DNA of 64,000 nt from Allotamlana fucoidanivorans (GTDB lineage Bacteria > Bacteroidota > Bacteroidia > Flavobacteriales > Flavobacteriaceae). The stretch covers positions 62,001 through 126,000 of the forward strand of contig NZ_VDCS01000009.1 of NCBI RefSeq assembly GCF_006265225.1. Direction: 5' to 3'. This document shows, piece by piece, positions 29,852-39,368 of the stretch. Under the pieces are notes generated by a model. That model was not told where the DNA came from and ran no database searches. It worked only from the letters and a program-made list of their open reading frames with translations. Every line of letters starts with the position of its first letter. The stretch's first letter is position 1. Made by a program: the position numbers and the translations under genes.

Positions 29852-32800
29852 GCTAACGCTATTGTTAGCGTTTGTTGTGCATCTGTCTTTTGCACAAGAA
29901 AAAACTATCTCAGGAATCGTTTCAGATGGATCAGGATTACCTCTTCCAGGAACTACTGTTTTAGTAAAAGGTACCTCGAATGGTACCTCAACCGATTTTG
30001 ATGGTAAATTTTCAATCAAAGCCAATATTGGAGAAACTCTGGTATTTAGCTTTGTTGGGTATGCTACAAAGGAGGCAACTATAGGAGCATCAAACACCAT
30101 TAATATCACATTAACTGAGGATGCGGAATCTTTAGAGGAGGTTGTGATAACAGCTCAAGGGATTAAGGCCAAACCTAGATCTTTAAGCTACGCAGTAGAA
30201 TCAGTTGACTCAGGTGACATAACTAACGCAAGAGAAACGAACGTTGTATCTGCCTTAAGTTCCAAAGCGGCTGGTGTACAAGTAACAACATCATCTGGTT
30301 CTGTAGGGGCTTCTGCAAATATTAGAATTAGAGGTAACACCTCTATTACTCGATCAAACTCTCCCTTATTTGTAGTAGATGGTGTACCAATTAATAATGA
30401 TTCTTATAGTGAAGATCCTACTACAAGTAATAACAACTCTAGCTTAGGAGGTACAGACTTCTCAAACAGAGCTATTGACATTAACTCTTCAGATATTGAA
30501 TCTGTTAACATTCTAAAAGGCATTGCCGCACAGACCTTATATGGATTACGAGCCGCTAATGGTGTTGTTTTAATTACCACCAAAAAAGGAAAACAAGGAA
30601 AAACAAGAGTTACGCTAAGTACCTCTACAAGTTTCTCTGATATCAATAAGGGACCAGATTTACAAAGAAAGTATGCACAAGGAAGACATAATCCAGATGG
30701 AAGTGGATTACAATATAGAGGTCCAGAAACTTTTGAAGGCGATACATGGGGACCTTTAGTTTCTGACCTAGAGTATGATGGTGACACTTCCTACCCTTTT
30801 CATAGATTTGGTGCACTTGTTCCAAAAGGAACAGGAAACGGAAGAGCGGCAGAAACCTATGACAGTTATGACTTCTTTAAAACGGGAGATGTGGTAGACA
30901 TTAACCTTTCTGCTAGTGGCGGAACTGACAAAGTTAACTACAGAGCTTCTGTTGGCAGATTAGTTCAAAATGGTGTAGCTCCTAATGAAAGATTTGTAAG
31001 AAAAACATTTAGAGTTGATCTACAGGGTAAACTTTATGAAAATTTAACGTTAGATGCCTCTGCTCAATACTCAAACTCAGGAGGTTTCAGAGTTCAAAGA
31101 GGCTCAAATATTTCAGGGGTTATGCTTGGTCTATTGCGTAATACGCCAACCTTTGACATGGGTAATGGTAAAAAAGGACAAGCAGCAGCTGACGATCCTT
31201 CTTCTTATTTTTATGATATTCCAGGTTCAGAGCTTCCAGGACATAGAAGTTATCGTGATGGAATTTACAACAACCCATATTTCACGGTAGCTAGAAACTC
31301 TAATACCGATGATGTTAATCGTATTATTGGAAAAATGGGATTAACCTATGATATTAATGATTGGATTACATTCAAAACAACTGGATCTATTGATAACTGG
31401 GCAGATACAAGAAAAATTGGATTTGATATTATAGATGCAAGTTTTGGTAATGGGCGCGTTATTAATGACGTCATCCAAAATCAAGATGTGAACTGGAACG
31501 CATTAGTAACAGCATCTAAAGATTTAAATGAAAAACTTGGCCTAACAGCTACCATTGGATATGACGGTTTCTATACTAAAAACAATAGACAGACTGTCCT
31601 AGGTGACGGCATGACCATCCCTGGATTCTTTAACCTTTCCAACGTTAGCACTACTCAGGCTTCAGAAATAACCAATAGAAAAAAACTTATTGGCGCTTTT
31701 GCAACGGCTACATTAAGTTATAATAATATGGTTTTTATAACACCTTCTTTCAGGAATGACTGGACATCTACTCTACCTGTAGGAAACAATACATTCCAAT
31801 CATACTCTGTTGGGGGTAGTTTTATTTTTAGCGAAGTTTTAAATAGTGATTTCCTTAATTATGGTAAAATACGAGGGTCATGGGGAAAAACAGGAAACGA
31901 TGCTCCAGTATATGCTACTTTGACTAATTTTGGAGGGACATTTGTTAGTGGAGATGGATTCCTTCAAAGCATTACATTCCCTGCCTATGATGCCACTTCA
32001 TTTGAAAGAGCAGGCCGCGCAGGAAACCCTGATTTAGTTCCAGAAACAACCAAGGAATTTGAAATTGGTATTGAATTATCGATGCTTGATAGCCGATTAA
32101 AATTTGATGCCACATACTACAACAAAGAAACTACCGATCAAATAGTTCCAATTGACGCTGTGCCTTCTTCTGGTTTTGTTGAAAAATACTCAAATATTGG
32201 TCGTATTTCAAATAAAGGTATTGAATTGACCTTAGGAGGTACTCCAGTTAGAACTGAAAACTTTAATTGGGATATCAATGCTAATTTCACAACTTATGAA
32301 AATAAGGTTGAAGAACTCACTGAAGGGCTTGAAAGCTATGTTCTAAATGGTTTTTCTGGAACAAGTTCACGTGCCGTAGTTGGTGAATCTTATGGAGCTA
32401 TTTATGGATCAAGATATGCCAGAAACGATGAAGGAACTATTCTAATTGACGATGATGGCTACCCACTGCTTGCTACCACAGATGGCGTTATAGGTGATCC
32501 AATTCCAGATTTCCTATTAGGTATTAGCAATACATTCTCATACAAAAATCTTAGTTTATCTGTTTTAATAGACATCAGAGAAGGTGGCGATGTATGGTGC
32601 GGAACTTGTGGTATTCTTGATTACTTCGGTATATCAACAGAAACTTTATTGAGAGATCAAACAACAGTTTTTCAAGGTATAGTTGAATCTACTGGACAAC
32701 CAAACACCAAAGAAGTTCCTTACTCAGATCCAACAATAAATGAAAGTAACAATTACTGGAGACGTTATGGTTTCGGGGATGTTGATGAAGGTAATGTATA

Positions 32801-33047
32801 TGACGCTTCTTGGTTTAGATTAAGAGAAGTAACATTAACCTATACATTTCCAAGCAAACTATTAAAAGGAACATTCATTGATGGCGCTTCAATTTCTGCT
32901 TATGGTAGAAACTTATACCTTAGTACTGATTATCCTGGAGTGGATCCTGAAACTAACTTAACAGGTGACAGTAATGGTATTGGTTTAGACTACTTTAATA
33001 ACCCCAACACTAGAAGTTACGGCTTTGATGTTAAATTAAACTTTTAA
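29829..33047 (+). CDS. SusC/RagA family TonB-linked outer-membrane receptor (first pair)
   Basis: 1072-residue TonB-dependent importer. In order: signal peptide (MKTKFSGMLTLLLAFVVHLSFAQ), a carboxypeptidase-regulatory-like domain (about residues 25-100, LPLPGTTVLVKGTSNGTSTDF), a TonB-box region (LEEVVITAQGIKAK), a plug (about 115-235, IRIRGNTSITRSNSPLFVVDG) and a 22-strand-type barrel to the C-terminus (RSYGFDVKLNF). SusC barrels work with the adjacent SusD lid; the SusD start lies 6 bp downstream. The substrate is unknown. An extracellular CxxC (WCGTC, residues 924 and 927) is unusual. Confidence 0.95.
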   Translation: MKTKFSGMLTLLLAFVVHLSFAQEKTISGIVSDGSGLPLPGTTVLVKGTSNGTSTDFDGKFSIKANIGETLVFSFVGYATKEATIGASNTINITLTEDAESLEEVVITAQGIKAKPRSLSYAVESVDSGDITNARETNVVSALSSKAAGVQVTTSSGSVGASANIRIRGNTSITRSNSPLFVVDGVPINNDSYSEDPTTSNNNSSLGGTDFSNRAIDINSSDIESVNILKGIAAQTLYGLRAANGVVLITTKKGKQGKTRVTLSTSTSFSDINKGPDLQRKYAQGRHNPDGSGLQYRGPETFEGDTWGPLVSDLEYDGDTSYPFHRFGALVPKGTGNGRAAETYDSYDFFKTGDVVDINLSASGGTDKVNYRASVGRLVQNGVAPNERFVRKTFRVDLQGKLYENLTLDASAQYSNSGGFRVQRGSNISGVMLGLLRNTPTFDMGNGKKGQAAADDPSSYFYDIPGSELPGHRSYRDGIYNNPYFTVARNSNTDDVNRIIGKMGLTYDINDWITFKTTGSIDNWADTRKIGFDIIDASFGNGRVINDVIQNQDVNWNALVTASKDLNEKLGLTATIGYDGFYTKNNRQTVLGDGMTIPGFFNLSNVSTTQASEITNRKKLIGAFATATLSYNNMVFITPSFRNDWTSTLPVGNNTFQSYSVGGSFIFSEVLNSDFLNYGKIRGSWGKTGNDAPVYATLTNFGGTFVSGDGFLQSITFPAYDATSFERAGRAGNPDLVPETTKEFEIGIELSMLDSRLKFDATYYNKETTDQIVPIDAVPSSGFVEKYSNIGRISNKGIELTLGGTPVRTENFNWDINANFTTYENKVEELTEGLESYVLNGFSGTSSRAVVGESYGAIYGSRYARNDEGTILIDDDGYPLLATTDGVIGDPIPDFLLGISNTFSYKNLSLSVLIDIREGGDVWCGTCGILDYFGISTETLLRDQTTVFQGIVESTGQPNTKEVPYSDPTINESNNYWRRYGFGDVDEGNVYDASWFRLREVTLTYTFPSKLLKGTFIDGASISAYGRNLYLSTDYPGVDPETNLTGDSNGIGLDYFNNPNTRSYGFDVKLNF

Positions 33048-33053
33048 AAAACT

Positions 33054-34421
33054 ATGAAAACAATTAAATATATACTTAGTATCGTATTACTTAGCTCAGT
33101 GATATCCTGCACGATTACTGATGTTAACGTAGATCCTGATAATCCATCTGCCGACAAAATAAATGCTGGCGCTGTTTACCCAGGAATGATTACACAAACT
33201 CATCGTAATTCTGTTGCTCTTGTTGGAAGAATTGCTGGGCTAATCACGCAACAATTTGATGGTCTAGATGCCCAACAATTAGCATATGCTCAATATAACA
33301 TTGGTGAAAGTGACATAGATGATTTATGGGACTTTGGTCTTTACGGAGCTGGAGCATCAAAAGATTGTTTCGTTCTAATTCAAAACACCAGTGGAGAAGT
33401 TAGCGCCTTAGCCAAATTATATATGGCAGCCAATATGGGAGTTACCACAAGCTGCTGGGGAGATGTTCCTTATAGTGAAGCTTTTCGTGGAGATGCCGGA
33501 GTTTTAAACCCAGTATACGACACACAAGAGAGCGTTTATAATGAAATACAAACGCTTTTAAGTGAATCTATTTCAGAAGGAGTGGCTTCTGGAATTGGAG
33601 CGTTCGCAGGAGCCGGAGACGCTAGTGGTATCGATTGGGTAAAAACAGCTCACGCTTTAAAAGCTCGTTATTACATGCATTTAACATCTGTTGACTCAGG
33701 TGCAGCTCAAAAAGCTTTAACTGAAGCTCAACAGGCATTAACTAGCACTTCTGAACAACCTGATTTTATTTACAGTACGCCTGCTCAAAATGCAAACCCT
33801 TTATACTTATTTGACAATGACAGACCTGGTACTTTAGGTATTGGAACAACATTGAAAGATATGATGGTTGGAGACCCGAGACTCCCTTTATATACAACTG
33901 ACGGAGAAGACTTTGCAGGCGTAGAAGGATTGTTTTGGGGTCAAGCAAACTCTCCTACTCCCTTGATTTCATATTGGGAAGTTAAATTTATAGAAGCAGA
34001 AGCTATAATTAGAACTGGAGGCACTGACGCTGCCGCCTTAGCCGCATTGCAAGATGCTGTTGAAGCTAATATGCTTTACGTAGGAGTTGATGCTATTGCA
34101 ACAGCCGCCTATGTTAATGCACTAACACTTTCTGGAACAGAAGCAAATAAAGTTGAAACCATCATAAACGAAAAATACAAGGCTTTATATGGAAATGCTC
34201 CTATCGAGGCTTGGGTTGATTATAGACGAACTGGGTTCCCAGCTTTAGTTGACAATCCAGATGCGGTAGGCTCGGTAAATCCTTCTAAGATTATACCTAG
34301 AAGGTTCTTATACCCAATAACGGAAAGAACAACAAATGGAGCTAACTACAATGCAGCCATCTCGGCACAAGGTGGTCACTTATTAGATGTTGACATGTGG
34401 GCTTTTCCTAAAAACAATTAG
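33054..34421 (+). CDS. SusD-like nutrient-binding outer-membrane lipoprotein (first pair)
   Basis: 455-residue surface lipoprotein that forms the hinged lid on the preceding SusC barrel. The lipobox is LLSSVISC (Cys about residue 19). The mature N-terminus (DVNVDPDNPSADKINAGAVY) and the segments DDLWDFGLYGAG and ETIINEKYKALYGNAPIEAW point to the SusD-like_2 branch rather than classical SusD/RagB. TPR-type helices make up most of the chain. No carbohydrate-active enzyme is next to it. A strong terminator follows 30 bp after the stop. Confidence 0.9.
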   Translation: MKTIKYILSIVLLSSVISCTITDVNVDPDNPSADKINAGAVYPGMITQTHRNSVALVGRIAGLITQQFDGLDAQQLAYAQYNIGESDIDDLWDFGLYGAGASKDCFVLIQNTSGEVSALAKLYMAANMGVTTSCWGDVPYSEAFRGDAGVLNPVYDTQESVYNEIQTLLSESISEGVASGIGAFAGAGDASGIDWVKTAHALKARYYMHLTSVDSGAAQKALTEAQQALTSTSEQPDFIYSTPAQNANPLYLFDNDRPGTLGIGTTLKDMMVGDPRLPLYTTDGEDFAGVEGLFWGQANSPTPLISYWEVKFIEAEAIIRTGGTDAAALAALQDAVEANMLYVGVDAIATAAYVNALTLSGTEANKVETIINEKYKALYGNAPIEAWVDYRRTGFPALVDNPDAVGSVNPSKIIPRRFLYPITERTTNGANYNAAISAQGGHLLDVDMWAFPKNN

Positions 34422-34733
34422 AAGATCACATTACACAACTTAATAAACCTTATAAAAAATGCCAATAGAATTTAATTCTATTGGCATTTTTTATAACAAC
34501 AGTATTACAAATTTGATTAGATATTCTGCGGATCCCAATTTACCTCCTATATAATCTTACTCAAGCAACTTTCTAAATAACATGACATCAAAATATCATT
34601 TATTTAAATTCAGAAGCCAAATTGAATTATTTTAACAAATTTCACACCAAAAACACACATTTTAACTATTGTTTATTGCTTTTTTAACTTATTATTTTGA
34701 TTTTTGGCATTGACTAATTCAAATAATTATAAA
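34422..34733 (+). other. Intergenic region between the two SusC/D pairs
   Basis: 312 bp with no coding potential. It holds the terminator of the first pair (34451-34495), about 165 bp of featureless AT-rich DNA, then a promoter-like region (ACTATTGTTTATTG about 34667; TATTTTGA about 34692) and the shared leader of the second SusC gene. Confidence 0.7.
34451..34495 (+). terminator. Terminator of the first SusC/SusD operon
   Basis: 20-bp perfect stem, core AAAATGCCAATAGAA / TTCTATTGGCATTTT, loop TTTAA. The T-run lies inside the descending arm. Confidence 0.92.
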
Positions 34734-34756
34734 ATGAAAACAAAGTTTAGTGGAAT
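34712..34756 (+). repeat. Shared leader/start repeat, copy 2 (SusC-like gene 2)
   Basis: Counterpart of 29807-29851 with one mismatch in 45 bp, about 4.9 kb away in direct orientation. It covers the last 22 bp of the leader and the first seven codons. Confidence 0.9.
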
Positions 34757-37700
34757 TTTCACGCTATTATTAGCGTTTATTGTGCAAATATCGTTTGCAC
34801 AAGAAAAGACTATTTCTGGAACGGTTACCGATGATTCTGGTTTACCACTTCCAGGAGCTACGGTCTTGGTAAAAGGTACAATAAATGGTACCTCATCGGA
34901 TTTCGATGGAAATTATTCAATTAGCGCCAGCCAAGGTGCTACTCTTGTATTTAGTTTTGTTGGATACACAACACAAGAGATTAAAGTTGGTTCATCAAAT
35001 ACAGTGAACGTAACAATGGCAGAAGATGCTACTGCACTAGAAGAAGTTGTTGTTGTGGCCTACGGAACACAAACCAAAGAATCTATTGTAGGGTCTATTG
35101 CTGTAGTAGGTGCAGACGTAATCGAGAAACAACAAGTAGCTTCTGTAACTTCTGCTTTACAAGGAAGCGTTCCTGGTGTAAACATAATTTCTAGTGGTGG
35201 TCAACCGGGGGACAATCCCATCATTAGAATTAGAGGGGTTTCTTCTATTAATGCTTCTGCCGCACCGCTTATTATTCTCGATGGTGCGCCATTCAATGGT
35301 AATATCAATACCATAAGTGCAGACCAAATAGAAAGTATGAACGTTTTAAAAGATGCGTCGTCAACCTCTCTATATGGTTCACGTGGAGCCAATGGTGTTA
35401 TTTTAATAAACACAAAAAAAGGACGCTTAAATTCTCCTGCTAAAGTTAGCTTAACATCTACAGTTGGTTTTGCTGGACAAGCCGTAGATAGACACGAAAT
35501 AACAGATACAGATACTTTTACAAAATACACATGGGAAGCTATGAGAAATGCTGCTCAATATGTCAATGGAGCATCTCCCGAAGCCGCGGCTCTTTCAGCA
35601 ACTAATAACTTAATTCCTACTTTGGGCTATAACCCTTATGGAATTAACAATCCCGTAGGAACAGATGGAAATTTAGTATCTACAAATAAATTATGGGATA
35701 CGGACTGGGCAGGTCTTTTAATTAATGATTCTGCATTGAGACAAGAGCATTCTTTAGCTGTTTCTGGAGGTAGCGATAGAACAACATATAGATTCTCAGG
35801 AAACTTTTTAAAACAAGATGGAAGTATTAAAACCTCAGATTTTGAAAGAGTAACAACAAGACTCAACATTGATTCTCAAGTAAAAGACTGGTTAAATATG
35901 GGGTTAAACGTTTCATATTCTTCTTCCGTTCAAAATGTTCCTGACCAAAGCGGCACTTCTTTCACCAGCACCATCCAATGGATAAATAATCTTTCATCTT
36001 TTTATCCTTTATACAGAAGAGATGACAATGGAGGCTTAGTTTTGGGCCCTGATGGTGCACCTATATATGATTATGGGAATACACCTGGCCAAAATTTAAA
36101 TGCAGCAAGACCTCAGTTTCAAGGAGAAAACATTGTAGGTTCATTGTATTTATACAATGAAATCTACAAGCGGGATAACTTCACAGCCAATGGTTATGCT
36201 AAAGTGAACTTCACCCCAGATTTTAGTTTTAAAACACAAATTGCGTATGAAAAATACACACTTGATTACTTCAGCTATAATCATAATGAATTTGGTGTGG
36301 CAGCAAGTGTTAAAGGACGTGTGGATCAAGATAGAAACTTTGTAATTACTAAAAATATTACAAACGCCTTTAACTACAATAAATCCTTCGGATTACATAA
36401 TGTTAATTTTGATGCTATTCATGAAGCCTATTCAAGATCTGATGACGACTTATCAGCACAAGGTGTTGGTTTCTTACCTAACGTAAAAGTATTAAATGGT
36501 AGTACCACTCCAGAGTCTGTTGGTGGTTCTATATCAGATGAAGCTCTTCAGTCGTTTTTAGGTCGATTATCATACAATTATGATCAGAAATACTTTGTAG
36601 AGGGGTCCTTTAGAACTGATGGTTCAAGTAGATTTAATAGTGATGTTAGATGGGGTAATTTCTACTCTGTTGGTGGTTCATGGGTTGTTTCAAAAGAAAA
36701 CTTTTTAGCTAACAGTAATATTGTAAATCTTCTTAAAATAAGAGGTTCTTATGGGGAACTAGGAAACAACTTGGTTCTTGACGATCTAGGAAATCCAGTA
36801 TATTTCCCGTACTTGTCTTTATTTGAAACAGGAGAAAATGAATTAGATAACACTGGGGTTTTACTTGGGTCTGTAGCTGACCCTCTATTAACTTGGGAAA
36901 AAACAGCATCCACAAACATTGGGATAGATTTTACTTTATTCAATCATGTTATCAATGGTACTGTTGATTATTATGTTAAAAAATCTGTTGATTTGATTTA
37001 CGATAAACCATTAGCTGTTTCAACAGGTAATGAGAGTATCACTACTAACGTAGGCTCACTTAAAAACTATGGAGTTGAAGTTTCCTTGGCCGCCAATATT
37101 ATTAATAAAGATCAATTTAACTGGACTTCTAGTTTAAATTTCTCTTTTGATAGAAACAAGATTACAGAGTTATCACAAGAATCATTCATAAATGGAACAA
37201 AAAGATGGGAAGTTGGACGTTCTTTATACGAATTCTACATGCCAGAATGGGCTGGTGTAGATCCAGCAAATGGTTTTGCTTTGTGGTATAAAGATATTTT
37301 AGATGCAAACGGAGAGCCCACCGGTCAAAAAGAAACAACAGCTGAATACTCTGAAGCCTCTAGAAATTATGTAGACAAATCTTCATTACCTGATATTATT
37401 GGAGGTTTCAATAACTCTTTCACACTAGGTAACTTTGATTTAAATATTCTATTTAATTTTAGTTTTGGAGCTTATGTTTATGACTCCATGTACGCTGGCT
37501 TATTTGGCAGTTTTGAAACGGCAGGAGGGCCAGGAACAACAGATTTGGCCAATCGTTGGCAAAAACCAGGTGATGTTACTAATGTTCCTTTATTATTAGC
37601 TTCACAAAATGACTTCAGTAGTAGATCTGACAGATTCTTATTCAAAAATGATTACGTGCGTTTAAAAGCACTAACATTTGGATATAGCTTACCAACTCAA

Positions 37701-37871
37701 ACTCTTGATAAATTTGGTATTTCTAGATTGCGTTTGTATCTACAAGCTGACAATTTATTAACGTTCCAAACACATAAAGGTATTGACCCTGAACAAAGTA
37801 TAGCTGGTACCACAAACAACAGATCCTATAATCAAAGAATTGTATCTTTTGGTGTTAACTTAGACCTTTAA
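34734..37871 (+). CDS. SusC/RagA family TonB-linked outer-membrane receptor (second pair)
   Basis: 1045-residue importer with the same order as the first: signal peptide (MKTKFSGIFTLLLAFIVQIS), carboxypeptidase-regulatory-like domain (GLPLPGATVLVKGTINGTSS), TonB-box region (LEEVVVVAYGTQTKES), plug (IRIRGVSSINASAAPLIILD) and barrel ending VSFGVNLDL. The first 100 residues are closely related to the first SusC protein, the rest clearly diverged. The ATG at 34734 is used because it restores the shared MKTKFSG start; an upstream ATG at 34704 would add ten non-homologous residues ahead of the signal peptide. SusD partner follows by 13 bp. Confidence 0.95.
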   Translation: MKTKFSGIFTLLLAFIVQISFAQEKTISGTVTDDSGLPLPGATVLVKGTINGTSSDFDGNYSISASQGATLVFSFVGYTTQEIKVGSSNTVNVTMAEDATALEEVVVVAYGTQTKESIVGSIAVVGADVIEKQQVASVTSALQGSVPGVNIISSGGQPGDNPIIRIRGVSSINASAAPLIILDGAPFNGNINTISADQIESMNVLKDASSTSLYGSRGANGVILINTKKGRLNSPAKVSLTSTVGFAGQAVDRHEITDTDTFTKYTWEAMRNAAQYVNGASPEAAALSATNNLIPTLGYNPYGINNPVGTDGNLVSTNKLWDTDWAGLLINDSALRQEHSLAVSGGSDRTTYRFSGNFLKQDGSIKTSDFERVTTRLNIDSQVKDWLNMGLNVSYSSSVQNVPDQSGTSFTSTIQWINNLSSFYPLYRRDDNGGLVLGPDGAPIYDYGNTPGQNLNAARPQFQGENIVGSLYLYNEIYKRDNFTANGYAKVNFTPDFSFKTQIAYEKYTLDYFSYNHNEFGVAASVKGRVDQDRNFVITKNITNAFNYNKSFGLHNVNFDAIHEAYSRSDDDLSAQGVGFLPNVKVLNGSTTPESVGGSISDEALQSFLGRLSYNYDQKYFVEGSFRTDGSSRFNSDVRWGNFYSVGGSWVVSKENFLANSNIVNLLKIRGSYGELGNNLVLDDLGNPVYFPYLSLFETGENELDNTGVLLGSVADPLLTWEKTASTNIGIDFTLFNHVINGTVDYYVKKSVDLIYDKPLAVSTGNESITTNVGSLKNYGVEVSLAANIINKDQFNWTSSLNFSFDRNKITELSQESFINGTKRWEVGRSLYEFYMPEWAGVDPANGFALWYKDILDANGEPTGQKETTAEYSEASRNYVDKSSLPDIIGGFNNSFTLGNFDLNILFNFSFGAYVYDSMYAGLFGSFETAGGPGTTDLANRWQKPGDVTNVPLLLASQNDFSSRSDRFLFKNDYVRLKALTFGYSLPTQTLDKFGISRLRLYLQADNLLTFQTHKGIDPEQSIAGTTNNRSYNQRIVSFGVNLDL

Positions 37872-37884
37872 AAAAATTTGAAAA

Positions 37885-39309
37885 ATGAAAATATTTATAA
37901 AAAAATTAACTGTTTTATTGCTTTCTACAACCTTTCTTGTTGGTTGTGAAAAAAGCTTTTTAGAAGACCCCGTTCCTACAAGTTCTGTATCTGATGTAGT
38001 TATTTTTGGTTCTAGAGCAGGTGCTGAAGCTTTGCTTTCTGGTATACAAAGAAATTTTAGAAGACAATTTACTAGAACAGATGCTGGAGGTGTTTATTCC
38101 TTATATATGGCTAGAACCGTAAAAGGAAATGATTTTATACAAAACTCATGGTATAATTTTGACTATGACAATGATAATAGGGAACCTAACTATACAAGGA
38201 CCACCTTTAATTGGGAATACCCCTATTACATGATTAACCAAGCCAACACATTAATTAATGGCGTAGAAGCAAGTACTGCTATTTCTGGCTCAGATAAAAC
38301 AGAGTTAATAGCTCAAGGGAAAGCACTTAGAGCATTTTTCTACTTCCAACTAGCCATGGAATTTCAACATACATATACTTATGATCCATCGTTGCCTGCC
38401 CCCCCAATTTACACAGACTTATCTTTAGAAGGCAAACCGATGTCTACTTTACAGGAAATGTATGATTTAATTATTTCTGATTTAACGGATGCTGTAGCTG
38501 GTTTAGATGATTCAAGACTGGGAAAATCTTATGTAAATAAACAAGTTGCTAATGGTATTTTGGCTCGTGTTTATTTAGTTACTGAAAATTGGGCGGGAGC
38601 GGAAAAAGCTGCTCACGATGCCTATGGTGGGGATATTGCTTCTGCTCTTGACGCTGGATCTTATAAAGATGGTTTTGATAAAATTTCAAATATTGAATGG
38701 ATTTGGGGTATGCCCCAAACTACAGATCAGTCAAATTACTACTACTGTGCTCCTCATGCTTTTACCGATCATTATAATGACGGATATTTCGGAACTTATG
38801 TTAACAAGGATTTTGCAGATTTGTTTACAGATTCTGACGTGCGAAACACCTTTGATAGAACTTATGCTTCTGCTAGTCCAACAGATTGGTTTTATCTAAC
38901 TACCAGAAAGTTCACTTTTGCCTTTGACTCTGATATTGTAATTATGAGAACAGCTGAAATGATTCTTATTGAAGCTGAAGCTAAATTTAAACAAGGAATG
39001 GCAGGAGACGCACATGAATTATTGTTTGCTCTTCAATCAAACAGAGATGCTAATGCTGTAAAATCTACAAATACTGGTGACGATTTGTACGAAGAAATTC
39101 TAGTAGAAAGGAGAAAAGAGCTTTATGCAGAGTTTGGAGTAGAATGGTTTGATGCTAAAAGACTGCGTAGAGGTATTCCGCGCACAGGTAATCATAGATT
39201 GCCAAATTCATTTTTACTACCTGATGACAAAAAATTCTTTTTAAAAGTTCCTAGAAAAGAAATTGATGCCAATGTTAACATTGATGACAGTGTAAACGCA
39301 GATAGATAA
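37885..39309 (+). CDS. SusD/RagB family nutrient-binding outer-membrane lipoprotein (second pair)
   Basis: 474-residue lipoprotein, lid of the second SusC barrel. The lipobox is TTFLVGC (Cys about residue 21), followed by the classical SusD/RagB opening FLEDPVPTSSVSDVVIFGSR. The C-terminal part has the RagB-type features LVERRKELYAEFGVEWFDAK and RRGIPRTGNHRLP. It belongs to a different SusD branch from the first pair, so the two systems probably take different ligands. A hairpin without U-tract separates it from the following lipoprotein gene. Confidence 0.92.
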   Translation: MKIFIKKLTVLLLSTTFLVGCEKSFLEDPVPTSSVSDVVIFGSRAGAEALLSGIQRNFRRQFTRTDAGGVYSLYMARTVKGNDFIQNSWYNFDYDNDNREPNYTRTTFNWEYPYYMINQANTLINGVEASTAISGSDKTELIAQGKALRAFFYFQLAMEFQHTYTYDPSLPAPPIYTDLSLEGKPMSTLQEMYDLIISDLTDAVAGLDDSRLGKSYVNKQVANGILARVYLVTENWAGAEKAAHDAYGGDIASALDAGSYKDGFDKISNIEWIWGMPQTTDQSNYYYCAPHAFTDHYNDGYFGTYVNKDFADLFTDSDVRNTFDRTYASASPTDWFYLTTRKFTFAFDSDIVIMRTAEMILIEAEAKFKQGMAGDAHELLFALQSNRDANAVKSTNTGDDLYEEILVERRKELYAEFGVEWFDAKRLRRGIPRTGNHRLPNSFLLPDDKKFFLKVPRKEIDANVNIDDSVNADR

Positions 39310-39319
39310 TAAAACAAAT

Positions 39320-39352
39320 TAATGTTAACCTAAGTTATTTAGGTTAACATTA
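39320..39352 (+). promoter_or_regulatory. Intercistronic hairpin between susD-like and lipoprotein genes
   Basis: 14-bp perfect stem TAATGTTAACCTAA / TTAGGTTAACATTA with a 5-nt loop. It is followed by GCTAAAATTT, not by a U-tract, so it is more likely an mRNA processing or 3'-end stabilising element than a terminator. Confidence 0.6.
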
Positions 39353-39368
39353 GCTAAAATTTAAACTC

